Below are positions 1 through 7,850 of a stretch of 42,130 nt of DNA, in pieces. The DNA is from Alphaproteobacteria bacterium (GTDB lineage: Bacteria; Planctomycetota; Phycisphaerae; UBA1845), in NCBI GenBank assembly GCA_028285105.1, contig JANQQE010000033.1, positions 1-42,130 on the forward strand, given 5' to 3'. The translations under genes and the position numbers were made by a program. Below the pieces are notes generated by a model that saw only the letters and a program-made list of their open reading frames with translations, searched no databases and was not told the origin of the DNA. Within the stretch, counting starts at the first letter, position 1. The number at the start of each line of letters is the position of its first letter.

Positions 1-99
1 AGTTGGAACCCAGCGGTGAACCACGGGTTTACACGGAAGAGATTCCGCGTTCATAGTGCCGCATTGAATTAGGTTGGCTTTGCCCGCACTGAAATCCTC
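1..99. repeat. Terminal overlap, copy 1 (circle joint)
   Basis: These 99 bases are identical to bases 42032-42130. A direct repeat exactly at both ends of a contig is the usual signature of a circular molecule whose assembly graph overlap (k-mer length) was not trimmed. Removing one copy gives a 42,031-bp circle. The repeat holds the 3' end of the metallophosphoesterase gene and the 3' end of the convergent recombinase gene. Confidence 0.95.
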
Positions 100-1088
100 T
101 CCACGACATTCTGGCTGACTTCGTGCTGCCGCTGATCGTACAGCTGGGTGGTGCGGGGGTCCTTGTGCCCCAGGAAATTCTGCACGACGTCGAGGGCAAC
201 CCCTTGCTTGAGAAGATCGGTCGCGACGGTGGACCGAAACGTGTGCGTCGTGAACTTTGACGGCAGGCCGGCGTCAGCAAACCGCCGCTTGGCCATGTAG
301 TAGAGGTCCTTGCCGGTCATCGATTTTGATGTCAATGTCTTGGTGCGCTTGACGGCCGTCCGGAACAGGGGGGTGTCGTCCGGTTGTCCCCAAAGGCCGG
401 CCGCCTCAATGTAGTCGTTGATGAATTCCTGCAAATCGTGGCGAACGGGGATGTCGAACACTTCGCCGCCCTTGTCCTCGAAACGCAGGTACCATCGATT
501 GCCATCGGTGTAAAAGTCGCCAAGTTTCAAGTTGGCGACAGCCGATGCTCGCCGGGCGGTCCAGACCAACACGCCGATGGCGGCTCGATCGCGGATCGCC
601 ACCACGTCGGTTCCATCGATGGTCCACAAGACCGACTCGGCTTGTTGCGGCGATAGGGCAGGGGTCTTGCCCTTGCGAACCACGTGTTTGGGCCCCTTTA
701 CTGATGCGGCCGGGTTGATGACGATCACATGGCGGGTGACCAGGTGATCGAACAGCTGACGGATCGCGGTCAGATGCAGCAGCTTCATGGGCTTGGAGGC
801 TTTCTTGGGATGGCCCTCGGCATTGCGACGGTTGGACGTCAGCCGTTGGATGTACGCCTTGATGTGACTGGGCATGACATCGTGAAGGGCTAGTCCTTTG
901 GTTTCGCAGTGGTGAAGGAAGCGATCGACGGCCCGGCGGTAGTTTTTGAGGGTGTGTTCGTTGTCGATGCCGGCGAGGAAGTCCTCGAAATAGGCGTACC
1001 GCGCCGCGTTGCCGTGCTGGGCGATGACAGTGGGGGCGTCGGCCCGGGCCAGTGGTGTGGCATCGACTTTGATGATTTCGGTGGTCAT
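69..1088 (-). CDS. Tyrosine recombinase/integrase (phage integrase family)
   Basis: Site-specific recombinase of 339 aa that cuts and rejoins DNA through a covalent 3'-phosphotyrosine. Residues 32-125 look like the SAM-like N-terminal core-binding domain. The catalytic set is complete: Arg180 (TARRASAV), Lys206 (EDKGGE), His282 and Arg285 (HTFR), His308 (LGHKD) and Tyr317. The length is normal for XerC/D-like or integrase proteins. An AAGGAGG ribosome site lies 10 nt before the ATG. It follows the collar-like gene by about 30 nt on the same strand, so the two are probably cotranscribed. On a circular plasmid it may resolve dimers or integrate into another replicon. I see no IntI-specific insertion, so an integron integrase is unlikely. 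Confidence 0.93.
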   Translation of the reverse strand: MTTEIIKVDATPLARADAPTVIAQHGNAARYAYFEDFLAGIDNEHTLKNYRRAVDRFLHHCETKGLALHDVMPSHIKAYIQRLTSNRRNAEGHPKKASKPMKLLHLTAIRQLFDHLVTRHVIVINPAASVKGPKHVVRKGKTPALSPQQAESVLWTIDGTDVVAIRDRAAIGVLVWTARRASAVANLKLGDFYTDGNRWYLRFEDKGGEVFDIPVRHDLQEFINDYIEAAGLWGQPDDTPLFRTAVKRTKTLTSKSMTGKDLYYMAKRRFADAGLPSKFTTHTFRSTVATDLLKQGVALDVVQNFLGHKDPRTTQLYDQRQHEVSQNVVERISVRAKPT

Positions 1089-1119
1089 GGTGGGGCGGCC
1101 TCCTTGCCGGCTCCGTTGG

Positions 1120-2070
1120 TTATTTCACGCGGATGATCCAAACGACGGACATGTTAACTGGGCGGGTCTCTTTCGATTCGCCCGGTGGAATCTCGTTATC
1201 GCGAGTCTCAAAATACTCGCCAGGTTTCGTGTTCGGATTCAGATACTGAGATCTCCCCCCAGCCTGCATGTCAGCACCTACCTGAAACAAGTTTATCTTG
1301 TGCAAATGGGGACCAACTTGTTCAGACTGCAACATTCCTGAATTCTCGCCGCCGCGAAGAAACCGACCGTCACCATTGAGATTGGGCAACCTTTTTTTAT
1401 GGAAAGGGCTGTCTGCATCGGTGACCAATTCGCCGTCGCAACGCATCCAAGGTTTGTTGGCACCTACCAGGTCCTTTGGGATATTCACATCTTCTGGCGT
1501 TGCGTGCCATCCAATGATTGAACCGATTGGCAAGGTTCGTGTCTGGAATACATGAAGTTGGTTTACGCTTTCGGTGGCTTGCTTGAGCTCAGAAATGACG
1601 CCCTTGCCCTCGTCCTCCATCCACTTCGAAATTGCAATGAGTTGAGCATCCTCTAGGCCACTTAGCTTCTCAAGGGTTTCCTTGAATTTTTTTCCCCTTT
1701 CCTCGATGTTTGTCGTTGCTTCAATGAAACGGGAATCGAGCTCATCTGCCTGCAGCTCCAATTGATCTTTCCGACGTTGAAATTTCCCGGCACCGGTCAA
1801 CGTTGAATCGATCGTTTTGTTCATGTTCTCAACTCGTTGGCTCAAAACGCGAGATTCTCGATCAACGGCGGTAATGACTTGATTCCGAACAATTGCTTGA
1901 AGAAACGTAAGACTTGAAATGATTAAGGTGAGTACAACGCCGGCATTGATACCAACGAGCCACTTGAAACCTGTCCTGCCCCGTGAGTGCTCGTTCTGGA
2001 TGTATTCACGGGCGACCGCCTCGGATTCCCTTCGAACGGCGAGTTTTGCGTCTGACGTGAGACCGGTCAT
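1120..2070 (-). CDS. Membrane-anchored coiled-coil protein with tail-collar-like C-terminus
   Basis: 316 aa. A short basic cytoplasmic N-terminus is followed by one membrane helix (about residues 37-58), then a long charged coiled-coil stretch (about 65-170). The C-terminal domain starts at GSIIGWHATPEDV and ends RPVNMSVVWIIRVK. That ending, with the inner LPNLNGDGRFLRGG, is the pattern of the phage tail-collar/microcystin-dependent (MdpB-like) fold used in tail fibres and surface adhesins. The ORF has a GGAGA site 7 nt upstream of ATG. It shares a divergent promoter region with the gene at 2207 and precedes the recombinase. The function is unknown; a surface-displayed trimeric stalk with a binding head is plausible. 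The host of the fold is inferred from sequence pattern only. Confidence 0.7.
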   Translation of the reverse strand: MTGLTSDAKLAVRRESEAVAREYIQNEHSRGRTGFKWLVGINAGVVLTLIISSLTFLQAIVRNQVITAVDRESRVLSQRVENMNKTIDSTLTGAGKFQRRKDQLELQADELDSRFIEATTNIEERGKKFKETLEKLSGLEDAQLIAISKWMEDEGKGVISELKQATESVNQLHVFQTRTLPIGSIIGWHATPEDVNIPKDLVGANKPWMRCDGELVTDADSPFHKKRLPNLNGDGRFLRGGENSGMLQSEQVGPHLHKINLFQVGADMQAGGRSQYLNPNTKPGEYFETRDNEIPPGESKETRPVNMSVVWIIRVK

Positions 2071-2099
2071 TGAGCGCTCTCCATATCCAAGAATTGAGG

Positions 2100-2200
2100 A
2101 CCGAACTGTCGAGCCGACCGCCGACCCCCCTACCGGCCCGGTTAATACGAAATAACATCCTTTATTTCATGTTAATTGTCAACGGTAGGGGGGTTAGGAT
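2100..2200. promoter_or_regulatory. Divergent intergenic region with a 12-bp perfect inverted repeat
   Basis: ACCCCCCTACCG at 2124-2135 is repeated exactly in inverted orientation at 2183-2194. Between the arms lies a second, imperfect dyad (TTAATACGAAATAA against a near copy in inverse, about 2142-2175). The region separates two divergent genes, so the arms could be operator half-sites controlling both. A recombination site for the nearby recombinase is an alternative. The arms are seen directly; the role is inferred. Confidence 0.5.
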
Positions 2201-2206
2201 TTGCAA

Positions 2207-3112
2207 ATGCGGGATTTGCGATATGCTTTAGAAATTGTATCAAGCCTCCTCAGCTCAAGGATGCGATTCGAAGTGAGCAATACTGAATCCAACACTGCCG
2301 TCGTAAGCGCACCCAAACCGGATTTTGGCAAAGGCAGAATTGCTGATGCGACTTTCGCCCAGATTGCTTCGCAGCAGGAAGAGCTTCAATCTAGCCGTGA
2401 AAACTTGAAGTTCAAATGGGTTTATTGGCTCCTCGTAAGCGTTATTGTGTTTAGTGTTACTTGCGTGGAGCCTATACTCGATTTCCAACAGCTTAGCGGA
2501 GAATGGACATCTTGGGCCGGCAGGCTTTCCGGAGCACTCGTCGTTGGATTCGTTGTCAATCTTTTGGCGCTCTTTTTCATGCGATCGTACCATCGCCGCC
2601 AGAGTGGCGACATAGATTATCAACTTGCTTCAGCTAAAATTGAGCAGTTGCAGGATAGTCTCGAAGATGATTTTTTTACAAAACTCGTAAAGATCAACTT
2701 AAAATACCTTGACCAGCATAATCTTCAAATCAAAGAGCAGACAGACAAGGGGTTCTACCAAATCACATTCGTGTCTGCTGTGTCGCTATTTATTATTATC
2801 GCAGGAATTGTGATGATGTTCATGGAGCAAACAATTCCTGCTTACGTCACAGTGAGCGCGGGCGTTCTCGGCGAGTTCGTCGCAGCCGTCTTCTTGTTCC
2901 TGTATAACCGCATGTTGGCCGCAAAGGGCACTTATCATCAAAAGATAGTCATCATGCAAAACATTGGGCTTGCTTTGAAGCTTGCTGAGGAATTGCCTGA
3001 AGCAGAACGCACGCAGGCACAGGCAGCCTTGACCAAAGAACTGACCGAAAACGTAATCCAGCACCTTACCGAGCAACGCTGCGTTCCTTCGGCTACCGCG
3101 GAGGCGGGCTAA
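2207..3112 (+). CDS. Four-helix membrane protein, TRADD-N-associated-membrane-domain-like
   Basis: 301 aa from the ATG at 2207, which has AGGA 7 nt upstream; a TTG at 2201 is in frame. The protein has two helix pairs: about residues 69-91 and 106-125, then 182-205 and 208-235. The second pair with its flanks (YLDQHNLQIKEQTDKGFYQI, then AGVLGEFVAAVFLFLYNRML) resembles the two-helix domain found next to TRADD-N domains in bacterial conflict systems: a Tyr/His-rich linker, Gln-x5-Phe, and a G-x2-EF in the last helix. No TRADD-N or effector domain is seen. It is divergent from the collar-like gene. The family assignment is from memory of the pattern and needs a profile search; the membrane topology is clear. 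Confidence 0.55.
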   Translation: MRDLRYALEIVSSLLSSRMRFEVSNTESNTAVVSAPKPDFGKGRIADATFAQIASQQEELQSSRENLKFKWVYWLLVSVIVFSVTCVEPILDFQQLSGEWTSWAGRLSGALVVGFVVNLLALFFMRSYHRRQSGDIDYQLASAKIEQLQDSLEDDFFTKLVKINLKYLDQHNLQIKEQTDKGFYQITFVSAVSLFIIIAGIVMMFMEQTIPAYVTVSAGVLGEFVAAVFLFLYNRMLAAKGTYHQKIVIMQNIGLALKLAEELPEAERTQAQAALTKELTENVIQHLTEQRCVPSATAEAG

Positions 3113-3417
3113 CGAATTTGGGAATCACGGTGTCAGTTATGGTGAACAATGAATCCAACGCGCGAAAAGAGTGTTGTCAATCTCCAAAGGCTCATCATGC
3201 GCTGCACCTTCCCGCCTCACTGACATGAGCCGATGAGCATTCGGGCTTCCTTAAACACTCGTCGACGAATACATGGCTACGGACGAACTCAAGAATATTT
3301 CAAGATTCTCGGTATCCGAGTTCGACAACATTGAGGTTGTCATCAGAAGTGCGAAGTAGCGGATTGCTAGAGAGGTGGGCTTCGTGACTCGTTCGCTGGC
3401 CTTTTTGCACTGTCGAA
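3113..3417. other. Gene-poor gap
   Basis: No convincing gene. An open stretch of 28 codons from ATG at 3272 (begins MATDELKNISRF, ends RSAK) looks protein-like but lacks a ribosome site; it may be a gene remnant. No clear terminator was found after the plus-strand gene ending at 3112. Confidence 0.4.
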
Positions 3418-4023
3418 TCAATCTCCACTATTGCAGGGATTACTCGATTCGGCATCGCACCGACTACAGAATTTTAATCGTTCTAGAAGGTCTAGGAACA
3501 CATAGTAGTCGACCTCATCTAAGCCACTTATCACTGTTAGCCTTTGATCGCGGAGATCTTGCAGGTCGTAACGAAAAGCACCAATATTTTCCTGAGTCTG
3601 CCCTTCCGCGATAGCGTCGGAAATCAATTCTAGCTGTCGAGTGATTTGGTGCTGCAAGGAGCAGAGTGGTTCGAACTTTTCGTCATGGCTTTTCTTATCG
3701 CGGTTGAGTATTTCCAATTCTCCGGTAGCCCATTCCCTCACTGCATTGTCGGGGGCAGCAATTATCAGGAACCGCATCACTTTTTGGTGAAACGACAGAC
3801 CCAGATCCTCGTCGACAGCTTTTTCGAAATACGACATTCGAATTTGATGATTCTGCTGTTGCTCTACCATACGCGACTCATGACACCCCTTAATGCTGGT
3901 CATGGTCGGCACTAGGACTCCGGTCACAACGATGCCAAGCTGCCCAAGTGACTTTACCACGCCCAAGCTGGAGAAATGTTCAGCCGAATTGCTCATCGCC
4001 ACATTCTCCCGGTCGCTATTCAC
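3418..4023 (-). CDS. Hypothetical protein with one N-terminal membrane segment
   Basis: 201 aa if the GTG at 4023 is used. The ATG at 3996 (begins MSNSAEHFSS) has GGGAG 9 nt upstream and may be the true start. A hydrophobic stretch around residues 25-46 suggests one membrane helix or an uncleaved signal, followed by a mostly helical, charged domain with several Gln-rich turns and two Cys near the C-terminus. From the GTG the gene overlaps the end of the upstream secreted-protein gene by 8 nt, which points to cotranscription and perhaps coupling. I do not recognise the family. Confidence 0.65.
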   Translation of the reverse strand: MNSDRENVAMSNSAEHFSSLGVVKSLGQLGIVVTGVLVPTMTSIKGCHESRMVEQQQNHQIRMSYFEKAVDEDLGLSFHQKVMRFLIIAAPDNAVREWATGELEILNRDKKSHDEKFEPLCSLQHQITRQLELISDAIAEGQTQENIGAFRYDLQDLRDQRLTVISGLDEVDYYVFLDLLERLKFCSRCDAESSNPCNSGD

Positions 4024-5194
4024 AAACTGGTTCGATTATCAAAACGATATCATGGAGCCTGGCGCGGCATCCTGTAGACCCCAACAGCTCTGGCCCATTT
4101 TGATCGCCAACGCAGTCCCACTCGGCGACAACTCCGCGCGCTGTAGCACCTCCTTGACCAGCCACAAAAAAATCGCGTCCTTCGCACGCCCCTATCCCTT
4201 TCGCTCCGGCTTCGGCATATTGTAATGAATCTAAACGCTGTTCGGGTGTTGCTATCGACTGTATTCGGAATCCAGGAGGAGCTTGGTACAGTACAAATTT
4301 TTGTTCGCCTTCTCCGTATGACCAATCGTGCCGACCTTCATCTGCAACAACTCGAAGACTTACCAAGCATCGATTCGTATCATGTGATAACTCAACATTG
4401 GCGTCCATCATAAGATGGCACCGAGAATCCGGGTCTCCCAATTTTCCATTTGCTGGGTGCGGCCTATGCATCGCTCGAACGAAGGCGGTCCAATCGCCTC
4501 CTATTGTCTCCATTTTCTTGTTATTTTGAGGAGCGATAAATTCCCTCAGCGTTGCTATAGGTGGTTGGAATTCCAAAATTATAGCCGCAGGTGCATCCGC
4601 CGCGTCACGAGCGAACAATCCCGATATGCTTTGTCCATCCCGCAAAACGGCACCTTCTTCGAGGGGGGTCGATATGCTGCCCTTAAGGGAGAGGTTCACG
4701 GCAAGAACTTTGGAAACTTGGATTTTGTCCGGGTCACCATTGCTGCGACTATACTCGACTTTAACAATCACATCCTTTCGACCGATGCTTTTGTAAGAAA
4801 TGCTAACAGCCTGGTTCTTGACACATTCAAGCCATACCCGAACGGCTTCATCATTGGCTATTGGGGCCACAAGGCTTCTCGACACCTCCATCGGCAAGCT
4901 TAGGTTTTGCCAGAAATAGAACTCATTGCGTAGGGCCTCGTACTCTTTTTCGCTGAGGTTATCTGTGAAATACCTAGATACGCTTGCTCCAAGTTTAGTG
5001 TTTCGTGACTTGTGCTTAGAATATTCATGCTGAAAGACATTCTCATAAACGTTTTCGATGCTCACCCCATTACTTTGTGCGAGAACCGCCACCAGTGCGT
5101 CATTCAATATTGCATCGCATTCTCCGGCGCGCACGCCGCATGAACCGCCGAGTACGATCGACATCACTACAGGAACAACAGAGAATTTATTCAT
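4016..5194 (-). CDS. Secreted hypothetical protein
   Basis: 392 aa. The N-terminus MNKFSVVPVVMSIVLGGSCG followed by VRAGE is a signal peptide with a likely cleavage site near Ala23, so the mature protein is exported. The mature part has four to six scattered Cys (for example CDAIL, SRCHLM, GACEG, GCRARL, EPVCE) that could form disulfides, which fits an extracytoplasmic location. No catalytic motif is recognised. It is followed directly by the 201-aa membrane protein gene (8-nt overlap). The two may form an export or envelope pair. Confidence 0.7.
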   Translation of the reverse strand: MNKFSVVPVVMSIVLGGSCGVRAGECDAILNDALVAVLAQSNGVSIENVYENVFQHEYSKHKSRNTKLGASVSRYFTDNLSEKEYEALRNEFYFWQNLSLPMEVSRSLVAPIANDEAVRVWLECVKNQAVSISYKSIGRKDVIVKVEYSRSNGDPDKIQVSKVLAVNLSLKGSISTPLEEGAVLRDGQSISGLFARDAADAPAAIILEFQPPIATLREFIAPQNNKKMETIGGDWTAFVRAMHRPHPANGKLGDPDSRCHLMMDANVELSHDTNRCLVSLRVVADEGRHDWSYGEGEQKFVLYQAPPGFRIQSIATPEQRLDSLQYAEAGAKGIGACEGRDFFVAGQGGATARGVVAEWDCVGDQNGPELLGSTGCRARLHDIVLIIEPVCE

Positions 5195-5353
5195 TCTTCA
5201 AGGTCCTCCGTCTACGATTCCGCGATTGTTTCAAGGACAACAAATCGTGAATTGACTTAGCAAAAGTCCTTTGACTGCCTGCCTAGGTCGTTCCGTTCCT
5301 TGCATAACACAACTTCGGAGAACAGTTCTGTTTCGTCCATTAGATTGCGACCA

Positions 5354-5590
5354 TTACGGTTCGAATTGTTGAGGATCAACGTCGCGCAGTTGGATCATGG
5401 TTTCGACCATACTCTTGGCTTCCTCCCCGAAAACGCCGGCGAGGCAATCCGTCACAGATTCGTCGTTCCTGCGGTTGTCCATGATTGCGGCAAGCACACT
5501 TTGAAACAATTGCGAGTCGGGTCCAAAATCAACTTGCCCTTGATCCGCCCGAGGCGGTATACATTCGTCTTCTTGGTCTCCATTGTTCAT
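5354..5590 (-). CDS. Small acidic protein, paralogue of the 72-aa protein at 6964
   Basis: 78 aa. From residue 20 onward it aligns with the 72-aa protein encoded at 6964-7182, with about half the residues identical. Shared landmarks are FGPDS, LF, AIM, DC, GV-x-GE and MVE-x-MI-x-L. The family is not one I recognise. The conserved block of about 50 residues with a single Cys looks like a compact helical domain. Two diverged copies in one cluster suggest duplication followed by specialisation, as with paired small regulators or immunity-type proteins; that is inference. Confidence 0.7.
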   Translation of the reverse strand: MNNGDQEDECIPPRADQGQVDFGPDSQLFQSVLAAIMDNRRNDESVTDCLAGVFGEEAKSMVETMIQLRDVDPQQFEP

Positions 5591-5678
5591 AGTTCTATTC
5601 CCGTGTGCGATGATCCTATAACTAGAATATCACATTGCGACGGTTTGCAGCAAGCATTCGTGTGCCCTATAACAGAAA

Positions 5679-5807
5679 CTAGCTCAAACCCGACAGGAAC
5701 GCGGCTCCCCACGCAAACGGGTAGATGAAGGCGAACCCGATGGAAATCAGAAAGACGTATTTGGTAAACCAAAGCATGGTGTTTCGATTGATCCGTGAAA
5801 TATTCAT
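5679..5807 (-). CDS. Small single-helix membrane protein (42 aa)
   Basis: Starts MNISRINRNTMLWFTKY, followed by a hydrophobic helix (about residues 17-40) and ends GLS. An AGGAGA site lies about 9 nt before the ATG. This frame is better than the overlapping ORF starting at 5817, whose ATG sits directly on the ribosome site and which has no hydrophobic segment. It lies between the regulator-like gene and the small paralogue at 5354 on the same strand. Small membrane peptides of this kind can modulate larger membrane proteins; no function can be assigned. Confidence 0.6.
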   Translation of the reverse strand: MNISRINRNTMLWFTKYVFLISIGFAFIYPFAWGAAFLSGLS

Positions 5808-5914
5808 CGATTCTCATCTCCTTTCGGCGCCCGCGATTCCTTTATCATCAACCTCCACACAGTAATCCACCTGAAACGAGCAATGCGATTCGTCCAGCGA
5901 TAACCGCGCCAATG

Positions 5915-5987
5915 AACGATCCCCATTGCGCTCCATCAGGAGCGCAATGGGGATCGTTTGAAAACCATTCTCCTTCAGAAATGGTTT
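5915..5987 (-). terminator. Tandem hairpins after the regulator-like gene
   Basis: The first hairpin has a perfect 20-bp stem (5915-5934 with 5939-5958) and a 4-nt loop. The second, nearer the stop codon at 5996, pairs AAACCATT at 5962-5969 with AATGGTTT at 5980-5987. Reading on the minus strand they directly follow the 172-aa gene. No strong T-run follows, so they may act as a transcription attenuator, RNA stabiliser or protein site rather than a plain terminator. Confidence 0.55.
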
Positions 5988-5995
5988 CCATGAAT

Positions 5996-6514
5996 TCAGG
6001 ATTTATATTTTGCTCGAAGGATTGAGACGATTCGGAACAACTTTCGCTGGAAATCTGACTTGGAAATATCGAGTATTTCGGCAGCTTCTCGAATCGATTT
6101 CACAGTACAGTAAACTCGAACGATTTTCTTATCATTATTTGATAGGTCATCGATCAAGCCTTCAAACGCAACGAGAATATTTTTGGTGGACAAGTCAGTC
6201 TCGACGTGGGCAACGGGTTCGGGTTGCGCGTCCATTTGTAGATTGGTGCCCACTTCGCGTCTCTTGAACAGCGTCGCGATGACTCTGCGTCCGTTCCAGT
6301 TGATCACCCCCCAAAGGCTGCCGGGGTGTGGGATCGCAACGTTTCCGGAGATGGGATCCAGGTTGCGAAAGACTACGCGGTCGACCAGGCGGTCGTGGAG
6401 AAAATCTTGGAGGATTGAGGTAAGGCCACTGCGTTCGCAATATAGATCAATTGCATTGAGGGCTTTAGAAATTGGAAACTGGACTTTTTCACTCGATGAA
6501 CTTTTGGATTTCAT
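5996..6514 (-). CDS. Sigma-70 region-4-like regulator
   Basis: 172 aa with GGAG 7 nt before the ATG. The last about 50 residues (DDLSNNDKKIVRVY, then SIREAAEILDISKSDFQRKL) have the spacing of a region-4 helix-turn-helix: an 'all-or-acidic' entry helix, the turn AAEILDIS, and a recognition helix. The N-terminal 110 residues do not look like region 2, so this is not a normal ECF sigma factor. It could be a diverged sigma, an anti-termination or positive regulator, or a stand-alone region-4 DNA-binding protein. Its start overlaps the end of the secreted-protein gene at 6489 by 26 nt. Confidence 0.55.
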   Translation of the reverse strand: MKSKSSSSEKVQFPISKALNAIDLYCERSGLTSILQDFLHDRLVDRVVFRNLDPISGNVAIPHPGSLWGVINWNGRRVIATLFKRREVGTNLQMDAQPEPVAHVETDLSTKNILVAFEGLIDDLSNNDKKIVRVYCTVKSIREAAEILDISKSDFQRKLFRIVSILRAKYKS

Positions 6515-6896
6515 AAATCCTCTCCATTACAAAGGTTTTAATGCTCCAGATACAGGTGGCGTTGCGCGTTAACGTGCGTCGTGCGATAAGTTGTCTGGAC
6601 TTCTTGCTGGTGTCGTCGTCAGGTAATTCGCAGACGACCGAAGGGCTGAAGACGACGTACAGAGCGACGGAATGACTATCGCCAGGCGTCAATGGCTGTT
6701 CGTCTAATGACGTTGTAGACGGAGGCACTGTCGAGGGGGTTGATGTTGTTGCAGCGGCGAATGTCGCTGAAACCATCCGATCGGGCGTGGACGTTGTGGT
6801 ATCAGCGTAGCCGCCCTTCGCTGTTGCTTGTCCGCAAACGGTTAGCAAGGCAACCGCCAGATAAGCGTGTCTCAAGTATCCATTTAGTCGCATCAC
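6489..6896 (-). CDS. Secreted Thr/Ser-rich hypothetical protein
   Basis: 135 aa from GTG at 6896 (AAGGAG 8 nt upstream; an ATG follows immediately). An N-terminal signal peptide (LRHAYLAVALLTVCGQATA) is followed by a low-complexity Thr/Ser/Pro-rich linker (about residues 33-70), then a short domain with two Cys. The exported, linker-bearing form suggests a cell-surface or periplasmic role. It is followed by the regulator-like gene with a 26-nt overlap, so the two are likely cotranscribed. Confidence 0.6.
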   Translation of the reverse strand: MMRLNGYLRHAYLAVALLTVCGQATAKGGYADTTTSTPDRMVSATFAAATTSTPSTVPPSTTSLDEQPLTPGDSHSVALYVVFSPSVVCELPDDDTSKKSRQLIARRTLTRNATCIWSIKTFVMERIYEIQKFIE

Positions 6897-6926
6897 GTTA
6901 AAAACTCCTTAAGAAGAGGAAAGAAT

Positions 6927-6955
6927 TGGGCGCCGTCTTTACGCGACGGCGCCCA
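6927..6955 (-). terminator. Hairpin terminator after the 72-aa mini-protein gene
   Basis: Perfect 10-bp GC-rich stem GGGCGCCGTC (6928-6937) with GACGGCGCCC (6945-6954), loop 7 nt, extended by one T-A pair. It lies just past the stop of the gene at 6964 and, on the minus strand, is followed by a T-containing tract. It separates that gene from the next gene starting at 6896. Confidence 0.65.
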
Positions 6956-6963
6956 GAGTAAGT

Positions 6964-7182
6964 TCAACTTAGTTCCAAAACTAATTTGGCTTCGGTACGA
7001 TCAATATCGGCGTTGTGCAATGAGATCATAATCTCCACCATCTCCTTAACGTCCTCGCCATAAACACCGTTTCGGCAGTCGATGACTTTCTTATTCGTTA
7101 AGCCGTTCCCGCTCATGATCGCTGTGAGAATCTGACGGAACAACTTCGAATCTGGCCCAAATTCTACCTGAATCTTTGGCAT
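6964..7182 (-). CDS. Small protein, paralogue of the 78-aa protein at 5354
   Basis: 72 aa starting MPKIQVEFGPDSKLF. The aligned block with the protein at 5354-5590 covers about 55 residues with one single-residue gap and conserves FGPDS, LF, AIM, DC, GV-x-GED/E, MVE, MI and L. No ribosome site is obvious at this ATG. A strong terminator follows it. The family is unknown to me. The two copies lie either side of the sigma-region-4-like regulator and a secreted protein, so they could be alternative partners of the same machinery. Confidence 0.7.
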   Translation of the reverse strand: MPKIQVEFGPDSKLFRQILTAIMSGNGLTNKKVIDCRNGVYGEDVKEMVEIMISLHNADIDRTEAKLVLELS

Positions 7183-7227
7183 ATTTTCAACAGCGTACGG
7201 TGACGCCGCCCTTCATCGATTGGGTGG

Positions 7228-7560
7228 TTAGACCACGCCGGCCTCATGCCTTAAGTAGCCCGTGGCGGTTACTCCCTTAGCCGCCAGCCGGTTTAACACC
7301 ACCGGCGTTGTATCACGATCTGTTTGATCAGAGAGGTAAGCACCTCCAGTACGATTATCTTCTTGCAGCCTTGTCGTGATTCCAATCTGTTGATCTGAGG
7401 ATGCGATGTCTGGTTGCGAGATAATTCCGCAGATAGCCGCAATCCCAAATCCGATGGCGATGGCGATAAATATGGCAGCGATTTGGGTAATAATGGTTGG
7501 CCGTTTGATGGGATCGGCTGTGATTTGTTCGATGCCTCCTTTGATTTGCTGGGTAGTCAT
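7228..7560 (-). CDS. Small membrane protein (110 aa)
   Basis: The start at 7560 is chosen because GGAGA lies 7 nt upstream; the longer open frame to 7845 has no supporting site. Residues 1-20 are polar, residues 21-45 form one very hydrophobic helix (ITQIAAIFIAIAIGFGIAAI), and the remaining about 60 residues are polar with several Asp-Arg/Thr turns. Predicted topology is one helix with a soluble C-terminal tail. It is the first gene of the minus-strand small-protein cluster, 46 nt before the mini-protein gene at 7182. Function unknown. Confidence 0.6.
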   Translation of the reverse strand: MTTQQIKGGIEQITADPIKRPTIITQIAAIFIAIAIGFGIAAICGIISQPDIASSDQQIGITTRLQEDNRTGGAYLSDQTDRDTTPVVLNRLAAKGVTATGYLRHEAGVV

Positions 7561-7850
7561 GATTGGTCTCCACTTAAAACGTGACTGATGTCGGTAATAC
7601 CCGTCCAGCACAGTGCCGGAATTGGGTCTCCACTGATTAATCTCCGTCTGAAGTCCGCGGTGTCCCAAAGACAAAGTTTTTTTCAAAACGGGCACAGGAC
7701 GGCTCAATTGAATGCGATCAGCAATGGTTCTGCGTGAACCCAGACTGGCGTCAAAGAGGCGAAATTGATCCACACTTGCACACAGCGTTTGAATGCGGTA
7801 AAAACGCGCCGTTGCCGGATAGCCAGATGTGTTTTTGTTACACAAAAACT
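7561..7850. other. Intergenic stretch upstream of the small-protein cluster
   Basis: Open on the minus strand but without a ribosome site, and its translation looks random. It should contain the promoter of the minus-strand cluster. A short near-repeat (ATTGGTCTCCACT near 7564 and ATTGGGTCTCCACT near 7621) is the only pattern I see. Confidence 0.35.

Noticed and set aside
5587..5817. Minus-strand 76-aa ORF starting at 5817
   Set aside because: Its ATG sits on the ribosome site, and the overlapping 42-aa membrane-protein frame is better supported.
7561..7845. N-terminal extension of the 110-aa membrane protein
   Set aside because: No ribosome site at the upstream start, random-looking sequence, and a good site at the internal ATG (7560).
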